This document shows, one piece after another, positions 34,601 to 46,291 of a stretch of 64,000 nt of DNA (its first letter is position 1; every line of letters starts with the position of its first letter). The notes below the pieces were generated by a model that worked only from the letters and a program-made list of their open reading frames with translations, was not told where the DNA came from and searched no databases. This DNA is from Prunella strophiata (taxonomy: Eukaryota > Chordata > Aves > Passeriformes > Prunellidae), in the NCBI GenBank assembly GCA_036583965.1, contig JAZBQD010000064.1, forward strand, positions 206,745 through 270,744. Direction: 5' to 3'. A program made the translations under genes and the position numbers.

Positions 34601-36278
34601 TTGCTACAGTGCCCCAGACTGAAAGGAGGGACTGCCCAGCTGCCAGTCAGTTTGTTATCATTATTATTACATTAGTTTAAATGAGGATTAATCTTTATGG
34701 AAAGATTATTCCAGAATAAAATACTGTATCAGTTTGCTACTCTGGAATATCTCACTCTAGATATTCCTATTCTGGAAGAAGTTTAAAAAATAGAAGGCAG
34801 GTGTCTTGGTTTGAAAGACAGGTTTCTGCTAAGGAAGGCAGAAGCTTCCCTTGGAATGGAAAATATAACACCCTTCCTTCCGAATTAATATAATTTTGGA
34901 ATTAAGGGGCTATCTGGAAAACATATGAGAAAAGGAAAAACAGTTATTTACTAGTATGTATAACAAGGCAAAAAAACCCAACAATAACTATGGTATTAAC
35001 AACAAACAGAACCAGGAACCCAGTAACAGCCTTCCCAGCCACAGGCTCTTTCCCCTGTGGTGTAGTGATGGTCACAGCCGGCAGGGGCGCTGGTGGCTCC
35101 TGGTGGGCAGGGCAGGTGTGATGATTCCCCCGCAGCTGCAGGGGGCACTGTGGAACGAATTCAGGGAGCACGCGATAATGGCAGACTTGACCAAGACGAG
35201 AAGGGATGGAAGAAAGGCTTGCTTTACAAACATCCCAGGGGCAGCCGATCCCAGTGCCCCAGCAGGACTCTTGGAAGCAGCAAGCTGGAATGGCAGGAAT
35301 GAGCAAAAATCCCAGGGTGGTGGACGAGATGTATCAGAAGCTCTGCAGCTGTAGGTGGAACTGCGTGACGTCTCAGCAGGCAAGGAGTGCGGGACTACAG
35401 TGTAGCAAAAGCTCAGAGCAGTGGCGAAGAAGAAGTGGCAGGGGCGAGGCAGCAGCAGACCCGGCTCCGAGCAGGGCAGGGAAAGGCGAGCTCGGGATCC
35501 CGGGGTTTTTCCCCTGAGGCACCCGAGCAGATGGTGAAAAGTTCCAGTACAACAGCTGCTCTTACGAACAGAGCTCCACTCACAGTAGAAGAAAGGCAGC
35601 ACGAGACTGAACCCTGCAGTGGTGATGAATTCTCCCCACATCGACCGCAGCCTCTCTCCCCTCCAAATGCTGAGAGCACAAGAGAGTTAGGGGTTGCACC
35701 CAACCCCGTTTTTGCAGTCTAAATCTCTCAGTATCTCTGCCGTTCATGAGAAACCCCATGTAAAGAGAGAGTAGCCAGCTGAACCCCTCCCCTGAGCTGT
35801 GACACCTTCTTTTGTCTCTCTTAAGTAGACAGTCGTTATTGTCTCCTAGCAACATGTATGTGGGAAAATTCATTAAGAGGCAAAAAACCCCACAAAAAAA
35901 AAAAAAAAAAAAAAAAAAAAACCAATAGGAGAACTCCTAAAACCCCAACAGCAGCCCTCACCTGTGGTCAAAAACTGTGACTCTTTAAATGATGGGACAG
36001 ATGCTAATGATAGGGAAATATATTCCAGAATAAAGGACTTCTTTCCTTTTCCAGCAATCAGAAGGAAGAAATCTCAAGTGTTTGTCTGTTTGTTTGTCTG
36101 TTTGTCTGTTTGTCTGTAGCAGATCAATCAAGACTTGAACATCCAGCTCCTAAAGGATGGGTACCGGTTAGATGAGATCCCAGATGATGAGGACCTCGAC
36201 CTAATTCCCCCTAAATCTGTCAACCCTACCTGCATGTGTTGCCAAGCCACCTCTTCCACCGCCTGTCACATCCAGTAG
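28502..36278 (+). CDS. FAM219A: FAM219A, C-terminal four coding exons (5' exons not in view)
   Basis: Four segments with canonical GT-AG junctions splice into 132 codons ending in TAG: 28502-28604, 33238-33318, 33693-33747 and 36120-36278. The product matches my memory of vertebrate FAM219A almost throughout: EKQRELA, SPVNQQPKKNNVMARTR, PNKGYSSLDQSPDEK, the acidic DTDSDDDFDMSRY core, INQDLNIQLLKDGYRLDEIP and the Cys-rich CMCCQATSSTACHIQ end. Human FAM219A is 185 residues, so about 53 N-terminal residues are missing here and were not found upstream. There is no stop or frameshift. Odd residues are Phe and Leu where mammals have Ser in SRYSSSGYSSAE, Gln for Arg before KGSLKNG, and Ile for Val in LVVPNKG. 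The protein has no assigned biochemical role that I know of. FAM219B is the alternative, but the tail fits A. Confidence 0.93.
30770..30925 (-). repeat. LTR end, family D copy 2
   Basis: It starts TGTTACCAAAAATTTGG and matches 8296-8440. AATAAA is read on the minus strand. It is antisense to FAM219A. Confidence 0.6.
32332..33090 (-). repeat. Antisense LTR, family A copy 3
   Basis: The left edge TGTCTTGCTTT and the block TGGTGTAGTTATGACCACAACC, then GGCAGGGGGCGCTGGTGGCTC, match copies 2 and 4. The right edge is approximate. It ends about 150 bases before the FAM219A exon at 33238. Confidence 0.65.
33238..33318 (+). CDS. FAM219A: FAM219A exon, second in window
   Basis: The 81-base exon has acceptor ATTTCAG (AG at 33236-33237) and donor GTATGC at 33319. 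Its first base completes the split Arg codon, and its last two (AG) begin a Ser codon. It encodes LVIPNKGYSSLDQSPDEK and on to the acidic turn. Confidence 0.95.
33693..33747 (+). CDS. FAM219A: FAM219A exon, third in window, with two Ser replacements
   Basis: The 55-base exon has acceptor CCCTGCAG (AG at 33691-33692) and donor GTGAGT at 33748. It reads DDDFDMSRYSFSGYSLAE after the split Ser. Phe (TTC) and Leu (TTA) occupy positions that I remember as Ser in mammals; each is one C-to-T step from a Ser codon (TCC, TCA). Confidence 0.94.
34802..35894 (-). repeat. Antisense LTR, family A copy 4
   Basis: The left edge TGTCTTGGTTTGAAAGACAG is nearly the exact inverse of the right edge of the forward copy at 56167-56822. 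A ~28-base A run follows the presumed right edge at about 35895. It carries the shared GTGTAGTGATGGTCACAGCC block. No target duplication was found, so the right edge is approximate. Confidence 0.68.
36081..36117 (+). repeat. TGTT/TGTC microsatellite at a splice acceptor
   Basis: The TTTGTCTG-type tetranucleotide array runs directly into the acceptor TAGCAG of the last FAM219A exon, so the repeat itself is the polypyrimidine-like tract. Confidence 0.9.
36120..36278 (+). CDS. FAM219A: FAM219A last coding exon
   Basis: The coding part is 159 bases with the TAG stop at 36276-36278. The acceptor is TAGCAG: using the first AG (36118-36119) starts the exon with CAG (Gln), while using the second (36121-36122) would drop that Gln in frame. 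The product ends CMCCQATSSTACHIQ. Confidence 0.95.
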   Translation, partial: QINQDLNIQLLKDGYRLDEIPDDEDLDLIPPKSVNPTCMCCQATSSTACHIQ

Positions 36279-37488
36279 TGAGGCTGGCAGTGCTTTCAAT
36301 GCTTTCCACTATAAAATGTAGGTCATCACTTCCTCCTATGGTAGGACATGCACCTCTTTGTGTTCATGGAGCCAGAAGAAACCCAAAAATTTATGATTGG
36401 TTAATAAGTTATTTTAAACTATGATAAAACAAAAGACAAATTGATCAAAGTGCCAGGCACTGCCTGAAAGAACAGACTGGTCTGGAGAGCAAATGCAAAG
36501 GGGTCCAGAGATACCTCCTTGGTTTGTTTAGGCACTGGAGATGTTTTGAAAGGTGTCTGTTCCAGAATGGGAAGGATGAGATGGAGCTGCAGTTACTGCT
36601 GCCCACTGAAACCAGTCCATCTACAAGATCAGGGGTGAGTCTGAGGTGTCAGAGGGTTTTACCTGTGGGAGAAGATCAGTTCTTAATTGATTCACTAAAC
36701 CTGATACATTTGCATAACTATAATTATAATGTAACTGGGACACAGAAATAGGAACAGAGCAGGATATCCTTTCTTATGGCAAGGCTAGTCAGGACTAGCA
36801 TGATACAATTCATTTACTTGTAAAAGGGACAAATAGGTGATATTTCACTGTGAGTCAGTACTAGTTAGAGCTGTTGTGTCACATATCCAAATCATTCTGT
36901 CCTTAGCTCCACATTAAATTATCACCAAACACATGGGATTCAATCTGCAGTTTTTTTACCATACTCCTGAATTCAGTCCAGCCATGTATATTGACTTCAG
37001 CCAATACTTCATTCCTGCAAGACCCATGTGCTTTCAGAAATCTTAAAGTGTGTTCAGCTAAGAAAAAATGAGTCCTGCACAAGACAGAACTAGAACTGTT
37101 CAGTCTGAAGGTCAGTGCCAGAAAAACTAGTTGAAGAAAGCACGTTTTCACAGAGCTTGCTGTTGATATTGTCTTGACAGTGCATCTCTTGGTACCCATG
37201 GGAGAGATTTATTAATGCTGAAGGTGTCTTTGGTGGTGTCAGACTGCTGTTGGCACATACTACATTTGCTCTAACCTCAGACAAGTCACATCCCCTCTTG
37301 ATATCTATTCGGTTCTGCAGCACAGGGGAGAAAGCTGCCTTCCCAAGATTCTACCACCACCCTGCATCCATCTGCATGGATGTTGCCAAGTGTGCGGTGG
37401 ACGCCATTGATAGGATAGTTCTGCAAGCAAGATGCAAAAAGCATTCCATAGAAGTTTTGCATGTATTTTCAAAGTGCTACAAAAAAAC

Positions 37489-37520
<32 letters not shown>

Positions 37521-37990
37521 AAGCAGGACAACTCTGCTTTCCCTCTCTTTACCATTTTCTGATGTTGCTTACATGCATCAGAAGGCTGCAGAGTGGAGGT
37601 TAGTAAAGAGATTAAAGAACTTTGGAAGCAGATGTTTGGCAAGGATGTGTTTCTCACACATTTGGCAGCTGACTCTTGCACAACTGACTTCTCAATCTGC
37701 ATGATGCCAGAAAAAAATGTGTAAAAAGATTTGGTGACACAACAGCACCATCCACTGCTAATGAAGTTAAGGAACTTAGGAGTCCAACAAGGACTTAAAA
37801 TACAGATGCCAGCTCCTTTGAGAAACCTGCACCTGGTCAGTCGGGCATTAATCTTGTGCAGGTAATCCCAAATCACATCCTCTTCCTCTATGCTGAGTTG
37901 CTGACTAAATTACTAAAATATGAATATAGATCTAATATCTATATTCAACTATGATGGACAAAGACTCTCTAACAACTTAATGTTAGAAAG
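36279..37990 (+). other. Probable FAM219A 3' UTR start and unannotated DNA
   Basis: The 3' UTR must begin at 36279, but no strong polyadenylation signal near the stop stood out. One AATAAA occurs at 40313-40318, about 4 kb on. An AAAAC-type simple repeat lies at 37481-37522. No other gene is seen. Confidence 0.45.
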
Positions 37991-38290
37991 TGTATGTTTA
38001 TTGCAGCGCTGGGTAGTGTGTGGGATCTTCCCAACCCGCACTACGAGTCGTATCGATCATTACAAAGCCTTTTATTTACAAAAGTGTTGAATATACAAAA
38101 TACAAATGCATATTCATACCCCTGTCACTTCCTCTGCCCCGCTTCCCATGCAAATTAGAAAAAAGGCTATTAAGCATGCGTAGTTTGTCCCCTGAAATGA
38201 GTCCGGGGTCCCTTTTGGGGAGGGGTCTTCAAAAATGAGCAAGTAAAAAGAGTCTTCCTTGCTCTGACCTTTCTACCTTTTCGCTTTCGT
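37991..38290 (-). repeat. Antisense LTR-like end
   Basis: TGTATGTTTATTGCAGCGCTGG reads on the minus strand as CTGCAATAAACATACA, an AATAAA close to a CA end. It is followed by GC-rich and polypyrimidine blocks. The right edge is unknown and no second copy is seen. Confidence 0.45.
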
Positions 38291-41200
38291 GACCACTAAA
38301 CCCCCCCTGCGTGACAAACTAAGTCCCCCTGTTTCCTTATGTTCAAGGGGTGATGAAGTCTGTTCTCCATGATATTGACAAGTAGTGAGAAATGGTGTCC
38401 GGGTAGCTTATCTAAGTCCGGCTTCTGCTACCTCTAAAAAAAGCTTATCTTTCTGCTTTAGCCAACTCAGCAACCATTGTCTTAGAATCTTCAATTTTTT
38501 GAAACCCATGTCTCAGACTCTTCTGCTACAGGGCTTGTGCAGCTCTGTCACAGATGTGGGTTTGTCTGATGAGATGTGGTTCAAGGTTTGGAATGATCCC
38601 TTACATAGGAAATCCTTGAAAGGAAGTGACAAGGATGCCATGTTCTAAAGGTGAAAAGCACCTTAAAATGAGCACTTTTCCATGCCTTCCCCTTAGGCTC
38701 AACCTAGCCAAGTTTGCCCTGAGGCACTGCCCATTTATGCAGATAGTTCTTTTGAAACGTGAGAAGTAGAAATAGGGTCGTGTAAAGAGTAAGCTCTGAA
38801 GGGTGGTAGAGGTCAAAGCCAGGGTATGTTTACATTGGCACATGCAGCCTGTGCTTGCTGAGCCAAGCAGGAGCCAGGTGATAAAGCCTACTTCATTCTA
38901 GGTAATAGTAGCCATACCCTGTGTGAGCTTTAAGGGAGAATAGTAAAGGAAGAGCCCAGGAAAAAGTGCCAGTTTATACCCTCAAATCATTAGATGGATG
39001 CTAAAAGTAAGAGATGGAAACTGCCATAGGAATATCCCAAAGGAGCCATTCAATGCTCTCTTCCCTCCCATCAACCATTCACTATCTCAGTTGCACTCTT
39101 TCTAAGTGCTGTAGAGTAACATGGGCACCAGGAAAAGTTGCATCTTTCCCTGGTGCCTGTGGAGAGCAGCTCTTCCCATTGCTTCCCAGACCCGGTTGCC
39201 AGCAGAAACTGGTGGTGACTGAGCCTTTCTCTTTCTGTAAAAAGCTGCTCCAGTAAAAGATGGATTTGCTCCTGGAAGGAACCCATCTCACCAGTTGTGC
39301 CTGGACTGTGGAGTCATTCCAAGTAACAAATGGTGATACAGGTGGTAGGATTGCATCAGGGAGTGGAAGGTGTAAAAGAAGTCTCATTAAAATGTGACTG
39401 TCTCAAATGTGTCACTGGAAACCAGCAGAGTAAGCACCAGGAAAAGAAAAGGCCATGCTGAGATAAGTGCTATTATCTGCCGAGATGTTTGTCCTCCCAG
39501 AGCAGCATTCCATAGTTGCCCATCCAGCTGCCCTAGATGAGCTCACTAGGAAGAACTGCTCTCTACCTGGGCTGCGTTCTCCCTTCTGCACTGGTCCGAA
39601 AAGAGCTGCAACTCCATCTTCTCCATCTGTTACCCACCTTCCTCAAGCTCACATGATCTAGGAGATGTGAAGCTTTTTGGGACATGTAATATAGACCCAC
39701 TGAGAGAGATGGAAAACTTGGACAAGCTCTCTTCACAACAGCCCTTCTGGTTTTTGTCACCTTCATCTCCATCCCCAGCTCACTGATTTCTGGGCTTATT
39801 TTTTTGCACGGAAAAGCTGGGATAGCAGCTGTGTTTGGCTTGTAGCTGCCTCTGTCCTGAGACAAATATAAGGCAACCATCAAACCAGCAGGACATCCAA
39901 CATCTGTGATGGTGGTTGAGACAGAGAGCAGACTGGGGTTTCTCTTCACCCACCTGAAGGCAGTGGGGCTGAGGGTTAGCGAGGCTAAAGTAAAACCTTG
40001 GTGTGAGGCAGCTGCTTTCATCTTCCCAGGCTCAGCACTCTGAGAGATCTGGGACCCAAGCACCAGGTCCCAGGCCTATAAGCCCATGTGAAATGGACTG
40101 GAAACCCACAGCAGAGGCACAGTTGGAAAGCCGGTCAGCTATGTCCCCACCATGCTGGGGCAGAGTGCACTGATAGGGCTGTAGTTGTGCAGAGAGAAAG
40201 ATGACGGATTAAGTCTGCAGGGAAGAAAATTCAGAAAAATTTTATTCTCCCCCTTTTCCCACATTTTTAACCAATTTTACTCCTTCCACAAGGGTTATTG
40301 AACCTTCAGTTTAATAAAGAAGGAAATGAGCCAACAATAAATAACTTTCTGAAGGGTTCTGAAAGCAGACACCACTTGCATGCAGTTGGTCTGTGCCTAA
40401 GATGTGACTTACAGACCTCATTGTACATCCTGTAGTTGAGTCACCATGTGTTGTGGGAACTGGGATGGGAGAATCAGTGCTGACCATCATGTCAAACAGT
40501 CCCAGCTTTCCAAACTGAAGAAGACTCAGACCATAAAGGGGAGTAAAACAGCAGTGACAATAGAAAGATAGCTAGTTGTCACAGGTAAACTTCGGCATCC
40601 ATGTCCAGTGGCTAGTTCTCGAGTCACAAACTTTGTTATATTGCACACGTCCTCTTTCCACTCCTCTTTTCTCAAGGCAGTAATCATCTTCCCCCTCCCT
40701 CATGCACTAGTGATGAGCATCAGAGGCAGTTGCACCAAAAGTGACTCTCAACCCAGTTCTGCACTCCCCTCTCCCACCCAATCCCAAGGCAGCCCAGACA
40801 GTTGTTAGCCATCACAAGTCTAAATTTTTAGTAACTCTGCTTGGGTTTCTTTCCTCGTGTACCATAGCTTCCTCCCCACACACTCTAGCAGGGCAGTACA
40901 GGAGGCTCCAACCATGTCCCAAGTAGTTTTTTCCCCCCTGGCAGCACCTTACAGACATGAACCTTACTGTGAATGTACTCTGTCAATGCTGGTGAGATCT
41001 GGTGCTGCCGATCTTGCATAGGTGGCAGCTAATTGGGATCCATTGGGAGAAACCAGAAGGAAGTAGCTACTGTCCCTTTTCTTTTCCTTTTTGAGAGAGA
41101 GTGGGATTTTTTGGTATTATGATTATTGTCCACCTTCCTGTGGCCAAGTTCTGGGCTGCATTAATAATGGGTTAATTGACTGTCCAGACAGGTATGGAGC

Positions 41201-42638
41201 TTCACACCAACCTTAATGGCAAACACCATGTCTCTATCCAGAGCCTGGATACAGGCTCGGTTTCTCCCATGCTGGCAAAGTGCTTTCAGCAGGCTCCAGA
41301 TAGCCATTTCTGACAGACAGCACTCCTCAGAGTTCAGATCAAATCTGCACTCACATTTCATGCCCTTAGCTTGGATAAAAATCAACCCAAATACTTCCCA
41401 GGTCTCCTTTCCCCATGTGGTGTCTAGTGCCTCAGGAGAGGCAATGGTGGAAGGCATTTTGGGGTCACCAAAAGCAAGATCCTTTTTGTATGTATTTAAT
41501 GGAAATATCTTTCAGGAGGAGAGGAGATCTCACAACCTTTGTGTAAATCTCAGAGCAGGAAACTAATTTCCAGCTGCCCTTGCATATAGTGAAACATAGT
41601 TCAAACATCCAAATGCAAAGTACAGTTAAATATAGGGTTTGACCTGAATGACCCTTTAATTAGGAAGATACATTTGTTGTAGCTTGACCTTAGTTCATGT
41701 AAGGAACCTGGTAATCATTTGACATGCAGAGTGCATTAATGTTGCACTTAACTTGGCCATTGGTTTTATTATCTAGGTTTGGGAGATTTTTTTCACTCTT
41801 GAAACATCAATCTGCATCTTGTATAGGGCAGGGGGGATGTTTCGTTTTTCCTGTTCAGAACATGTAGCACACTGTTCTACATCTGTTCCCATCCATGTAG
41901 AGTACTGCATTAAACAGATCAATTGTGTTGTGGTTTGTTTTGGGTTTTCTTTTTTCTACCATCCATTTTATGCATTAATTTATTTTAAACATTGGGGGAT
42001 TTCAAAAACATGAAATATGTATAATTTTTTTAACATTTCCATTGCAGTATTTATCATTGTTACTGGCTGTGTGTAGTGTAACAGAATTAATATTAAAAAG
42101 CATACATATGAAAACCAGCCTGCCAGACTGTCATTGGAGCGAACAGTGGTGAGAGGGTATGAACCACACCATCTCGTCTGAGACCCCAGCAATCATGGAT
42201 ACTGAAATCAGGGGATACTAGCCTTCATGCCATGGCAAAAACTAGTTGCTTGGGTTCAGTAGAAGCAGCTGGTGTGGAGCTGTGCTGTATGTCACAGTTA
42301 AACCTGCCAGGGCCAGCCAGTCTCCAGCCAGCATTTGGAAAGGCTTCTCCTTATGGCAGCAGGACTCGTCCCCTGCATCTAGGCTATGCCTCTCCTCCCA
42401 ACAGTGACAGAAGCAGCAGGAGGTGCTACATCTATACAACATCAATGGGTGAAATAACGAAGGAGGTGCTGGATCTATACATCAGTGGGTGAAATAACCT
42501 TTTCTCCAGCCTTGCAGCCATTTCTGCTTCTTAAAGCTATTGGCACGAGAGCTGAGCACTGATTTTAGAGTCCAACATCAGCAGCTGGAAATGCTAGGGA
42601 CTGCTAGGAAAAGGGGATAGCCACTGGGAGCCACTGGC
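38291..42638. other. Gene-free stretch, nothing recognised
   Basis: About 4.3 kb holds only short chance frames. It may include the distal FAM219A 3' UTR (AATAAA at 40313-40318). Confidence 0.4.
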
Positions 42639-42676
42639 TCATAGAATCATTGAGGTTGGAAGAGCCCTTTAAGAAC
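42639..42676 (-). repeat. CR1-B, 3' tail fragment
   Basis: TCATAGAATCATTGAGGTTGG is the inverted 3' end of a CR1. It is followed at once by a second CR1 3' end, that of CR1-A. I read it as the tail of the older CR1-B cut off by CR1-A. Confidence 0.65.
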
Positions 42677-42747
42677 ATTCACACAGAATCACTAGTTTGG
42701 AAGAGACCTTCAAGATCATCAAGTCCAACCCAGCCCTAACACATCAA

Positions 42748-44653
42748 CTAGACCATGGCACTGACTGCCACATCCAGTCTTTTTTTAAACACATCCAGGG
42801 ATGGTGACTCTACCACCTCCCCGGGCAGACCATTCCAGTACTTTGTCACCCTTTCTGTAAAACACTTTTTCCTAATATCCAACCTATATTTCCCTTGGCA
42901 CAGCTTAAGACTCTGTCCTCTCATTCTGTCAGTTGCTGCCTGCAGAAAGAGACCAACCACCACCTGACTACAACCACCTTTCAGGTAGTTGTAGAGAGTG
43001 ATAAGGTCTCCCCTGAGCCTCCTTTTCTCCAGGCTAAACAACCCCAGCTCCCTCAGCCGTACTTCATAGGGCTTGTGTTCCAAGCCCTTCACCAGCCTTG
43101 TTGCCCTCCTCTGGACACACTCAAGCATCTCAATGTCCTTCCTAAACTGAGGGGCCCAGAACTGGACACAGTACTCAAGGTGCGGCCTCACCAGTGCCAA
43201 GTACAGGGGAAGAATGACCTCCCTGCTCCTGCTGGCCACACTATTCCTGATACAAGCCAGGATGCCATTGGCCTTCTTGGTCACCAGGGCACACTGCTGG
43301 CTCATGTTCAGTCAGCTGTTGACCAGTACCCCCAGGTCCCTTTCTGACTGGGCACTGTCCAGCCACGCTGTTCCCAGCCTATAATGTTGCAGGGGGTTAT
43401 TGTGGCCAAAATGCAGGACTCAGCACTTGGACTTATTAAACTTCATCTTATTGGATTCTGCCCATCCATCCAACTGTTCCACGTCTCTTTGCAGAGCCCT
43501 CCTACCTTCCAACAGATTGACACACGCTGCCAGCTTAGTGCTGTCTTCAGATTTACTAATTGAAGACTCAGTACCCTCAATCATGTCATCAATAAAAATA
43601 TTGAACAGAACTGGCCCCAGCACAGATCCCTGAGGGACACCACTAGTGACTGGCTGCCAACTGGATGCAGCACCATTCACCACCACTCTCTGGGCCGGGC
43701 TGTCCAGCCAGTTCTTAACCCAGCAAAGAGTGCTCCTGTCCCAGCCGTGGGCTGCCAGCTTTTCCAGGAGTATGCTGTGGGAGACGGTGTCAAAGGCCTT
43801 GTTGAAGTCCAAATAGACAACATCCACAGCTTTTCTTGCATCCACCAGGTAGGTCACCTGGTCATAAAAGGAGATCAGGTTGGTCAAACACAACCTACTC
43901 CTCCTAAACCCATGCTGGCTGCGACTGATACCCCAGCCATCCTGTAAGTTCTGCGTGATGACACTCAGTATAAACTGTTCAATTACCTTACCAGGTACTG
44001 AAGTCAGGCTATCAGGCTAACTGGCCTATAATTACCAGGATCCTCCTTCCTACCCTTCTTGTGAATGGGTGTCACATTGGCCAGCTTCCAGTCATCTGGA
44101 ACCTCACCAGTGAGCCAGGACTGTTGGTAAATGGCAGAGAGTGGTTTCCCAAGCTCATCTGCCAGTTCCCTCATCACCCTGGAATGGATCTCATCTGGTC
44201 CCATAGATTTATGAACATCCAAGTGGAACAGCAGTTCTCTGACTGCCTCCTGGATAACAAGGGGACCATTCTGCTCCCTGACACCATCTACCAACCCAGG
44301 AGGACAGTTGTCCTAAAGACAAACCGTCTTCCCACTAAAGACTGAGGCAAAGAAGGCGTTAAGCACCTCGGCCTTCTCCTCATCTGCAGTTACTAAGTTC
44401 CCTCCTGAATCCAACACAGAACAAAGGTTGGTCTTACCCTTCCTTTTACCACTGATGTATTTGTAAAAAACATGTTTTTATTATCCTTTACAAAAGTTGC
44501 CATTTTAAGTTCAAACTGAGCTTTGGCCTCCCTAATTTTTTTCCTACATGCCCTAGCAACCCCCTTAAATACTTCCTGAGAAACATGACCCTCCTTCCAA
44601 AGGTGATACATCCTCTTTTTATTCATAAGTTCCTTTGAAACCCCGTTGTCCAT
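42748..44653 (-). pseudogene. CR1-A ORF2 reverse transcriptase remnant
   Basis: Pieces in order on the minus strand are 44653-44393 (region before RT), 44294-44004 (DDWKLANVTPIHKKG, RT block 1-2), 43893-43420 ([13 protein letters not shown] and [12 protein letters not shown] blocks 3-5) and 43305-42748 (C-terminal thumb with [15 protein letters not shown]). The catalytic FADD-type motif reads SEDS at about 43537-43557, so even a repaired frame would be inactive. Breaks lie between the pieces. Confidence 0.9.
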
Positions 44654-44671
44654 CCAGGCTGGACGTTTGCC

Positions 44672-45354
44672 TCATCGACTCATCTTTTGGCACACAGGGA
44701 CAGTCTGTTGCTGTGCCCTCAAGATATCTGTTTTGAAGCACACCCACCTTTCCTGGACTAGTTGGTTTTTAAGGGGTGCTTCCCAAGGAACTCTCTGAAG
44801 AAGTCTCCTAAATAGGCCAAAGTCTGCCCTCTGGAAGTCTAATGTAAAAGTCTTATTGATGTTCCTTCTCATTTTACCAAATATTGAGAGCTCTATAATT
44901 TCATGATCACTATGCCCCAAGCGGCCTCCAAACACCACATCTCCCACCAGCTCATCTCTATTTGCAAACAACAGGTCTAACATAGTCCCTCCCCTGGTGG
45001 GCTCACTCACCAGCTGTGACAAAAAGTTGTCCTCCACACACTCTAAAAACTTCCTAGACTGCCTCTTTTCTGTTGTATTAAGTTCCCAGCAGATGTCTGG
45101 TAGGTTAAAATCACCTACAAGAACAAGGGCTGGTGATCCTGAAACATTCTCTAGTGGTTTATAGAATAAGTTGTCCATCTCTTCTTCCTGGTTGGGTGAA
45201 CGATAACAGACTCCCAGTAGGATATTAGCCTTGTTGGCCTTCCCCTTAATTCTCACCCATAGGCATTCAACTTTGTTGCAATTAGTTTCAATACCCTTGG
45301 CATCAAAAGCCTCTCTAGTATAAAGTCCAACTGTCAACTGAACACTATCACTGT
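44672..45354 (-). pseudogene. CR1-A ORF2 endonuclease domain fragment
   Basis: The frame contains hallmarks of an AP-type LINE endonuclease: [12 protein letters not shown] and, further on, a GHSDHEII motif with the catalytic Asp-His pair. The N-terminal part of the domain is missing. In the DNA the frame runs on, without a stop, into the neighbouring CR1-B tail; the 367-codon frame is thus a chance fusion of two copies. Confidence 0.88.
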
Positions 45355-45845
45355 AACCCTGAAACCACATGATCCAGTGCCAGAACCAAATGCCTCTTAA
45401 ACACCTCAAGGGATGGTGACTCCACCACCTCTCTGGGCAACCTATTCCAATGTCTGACCACCTTAACAGTGAAAAAAATGTTTTAATATCTAATCTGAAT
45501 CTCCCCTGTCTCAGCTTAAAGACATTTCCTCTTGTCCTCTCATTGTAGGCACATGAAAAGAGACCAGCCCCCACCTCACTATAGCCTCCTTTCAGGTAGT
45601 TGTAGAGAGCAATGAGGTCCCTCCTGAGCCTCCTCTTCTCGAGACTAAACAACCCCAGGTCCCTCAGCCATTCCTCATAAGACATGCTTTCTAGGTCCTT
45701 CACAAGTGTTGCCCTTTTCTGGACACGCTTCAGCTCCTCAGTGTCCTTTTTAAAGGCACTGGAGGCAGTACTCAAGATGTGGACTCAACAGTGCTGGGTT
45801 CAGAGGGATGATCACTTCCCTAGTCCTGCTGGTTCAACTACTCTT
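45355..45845 (-). mobile_element. CR1-B, middle segment
   Basis: The minus strand encodes the C-terminal RT region of a second CR1 ([28 protein letters not shown]). It begins at 45355 in the CR1 3' UTR-proximal region and stops at 45845, where ERV3 inserted. The sequence resumes at 54641. Confidence 0.88.
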
Positions 45846-46291
45846 TGTTGTATTGCACTAAATAGTTATTTAGTTGATAATTGTTTTTGCACTGCTTGTT
45901 TGGGTCATTTGCACTGTTATTTAATCTGTATCCTATCATATCACATGGTTTGTCCCATTTTCCCCTTTCCCCCCCCCCAGGCCCTGGTGGGCAGTGGTTA
46001 ATCCTGGACCCCTCCCCTCGCCCCTTCCCCCTTGTGTCCCATTGGCTGTGGTCCCCTTCCTCCGCCCCCCTTCCCCCGACCTTAAAACCCCCTGCACAGG
46101 TGAACTCAGTCCCTTTTTCACCTGGGAAGCACTGTGGATTATCTGGTGGCTCCTACCAAAGAAATAAAGTAGGACTTTGTTCCCGAGAGGAAAAAAACGC
46201 CTTTCGTCTCTTGTCTCATGTAAGATTGATCAGGGCTAAGGTCCATAGCTAGTCAGATTGGACTGGACCAGCCTCGCAGGTCAATCTTACA
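45846..46291 (+). repeat. ERV3 5' LTR
   Basis: The 446-bp LTR runs from TGTTGTATTGC to CAATCTTACA. A C-rich promoter region includes CCCATTGGCTGTGG (an inverted CCAAT box) and TTAAAA near 46082. AATAAA is at 46163-46168. It retains the spacer between two GCACTG repeats, as does the solo copy at 25874-26330. Confidence 0.94.

Larger units (their letters stand above)
33748..36119 (+). other. FAM219A last intron, largely LTR
   Basis: Roughly half of this 2,372-base intron is a single antisense family A LTR (34802-35894). The rest (33748-34801) holds no recognised feature. The intron ends in a TGTT/TGTC microsatellite that serves as the polypyrimidine region. Confidence 0.8.
42677..45354 (-). 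mobile_element. CR1-A: 5'-truncated CR1 LINE
   Basis: The copy is read on the minus strand: endonuclease (45340 to 44672), then reverse transcriptase (44653 to 42748), then a 3' end with AGAATCACTAGTTTGG at about 42683. ORF2 is broken by stops and frameshifts, and ORF1 is absent because the copy is 5'-truncated in the endonuclease region. It abuts CR1-B sequence on both sides, so it probably inserted into CR1-B's 3' UTR. Confidence 0.9.

Noticed and set aside
35072..35722. Overlapping frames of 90-190 codons on both strands
   Set aside because: They lie inside an antisense family A LTR shared with other positions in the window. The frames are not conserved between those copies.
44672..45775. 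A 367-codon minus-strand open frame
   Set aside because: It is a chance fusion: the first third is the RT tail of CR1-B and the rest is the endonuclease of CR1-A, joined at the insertion junction near 45354.
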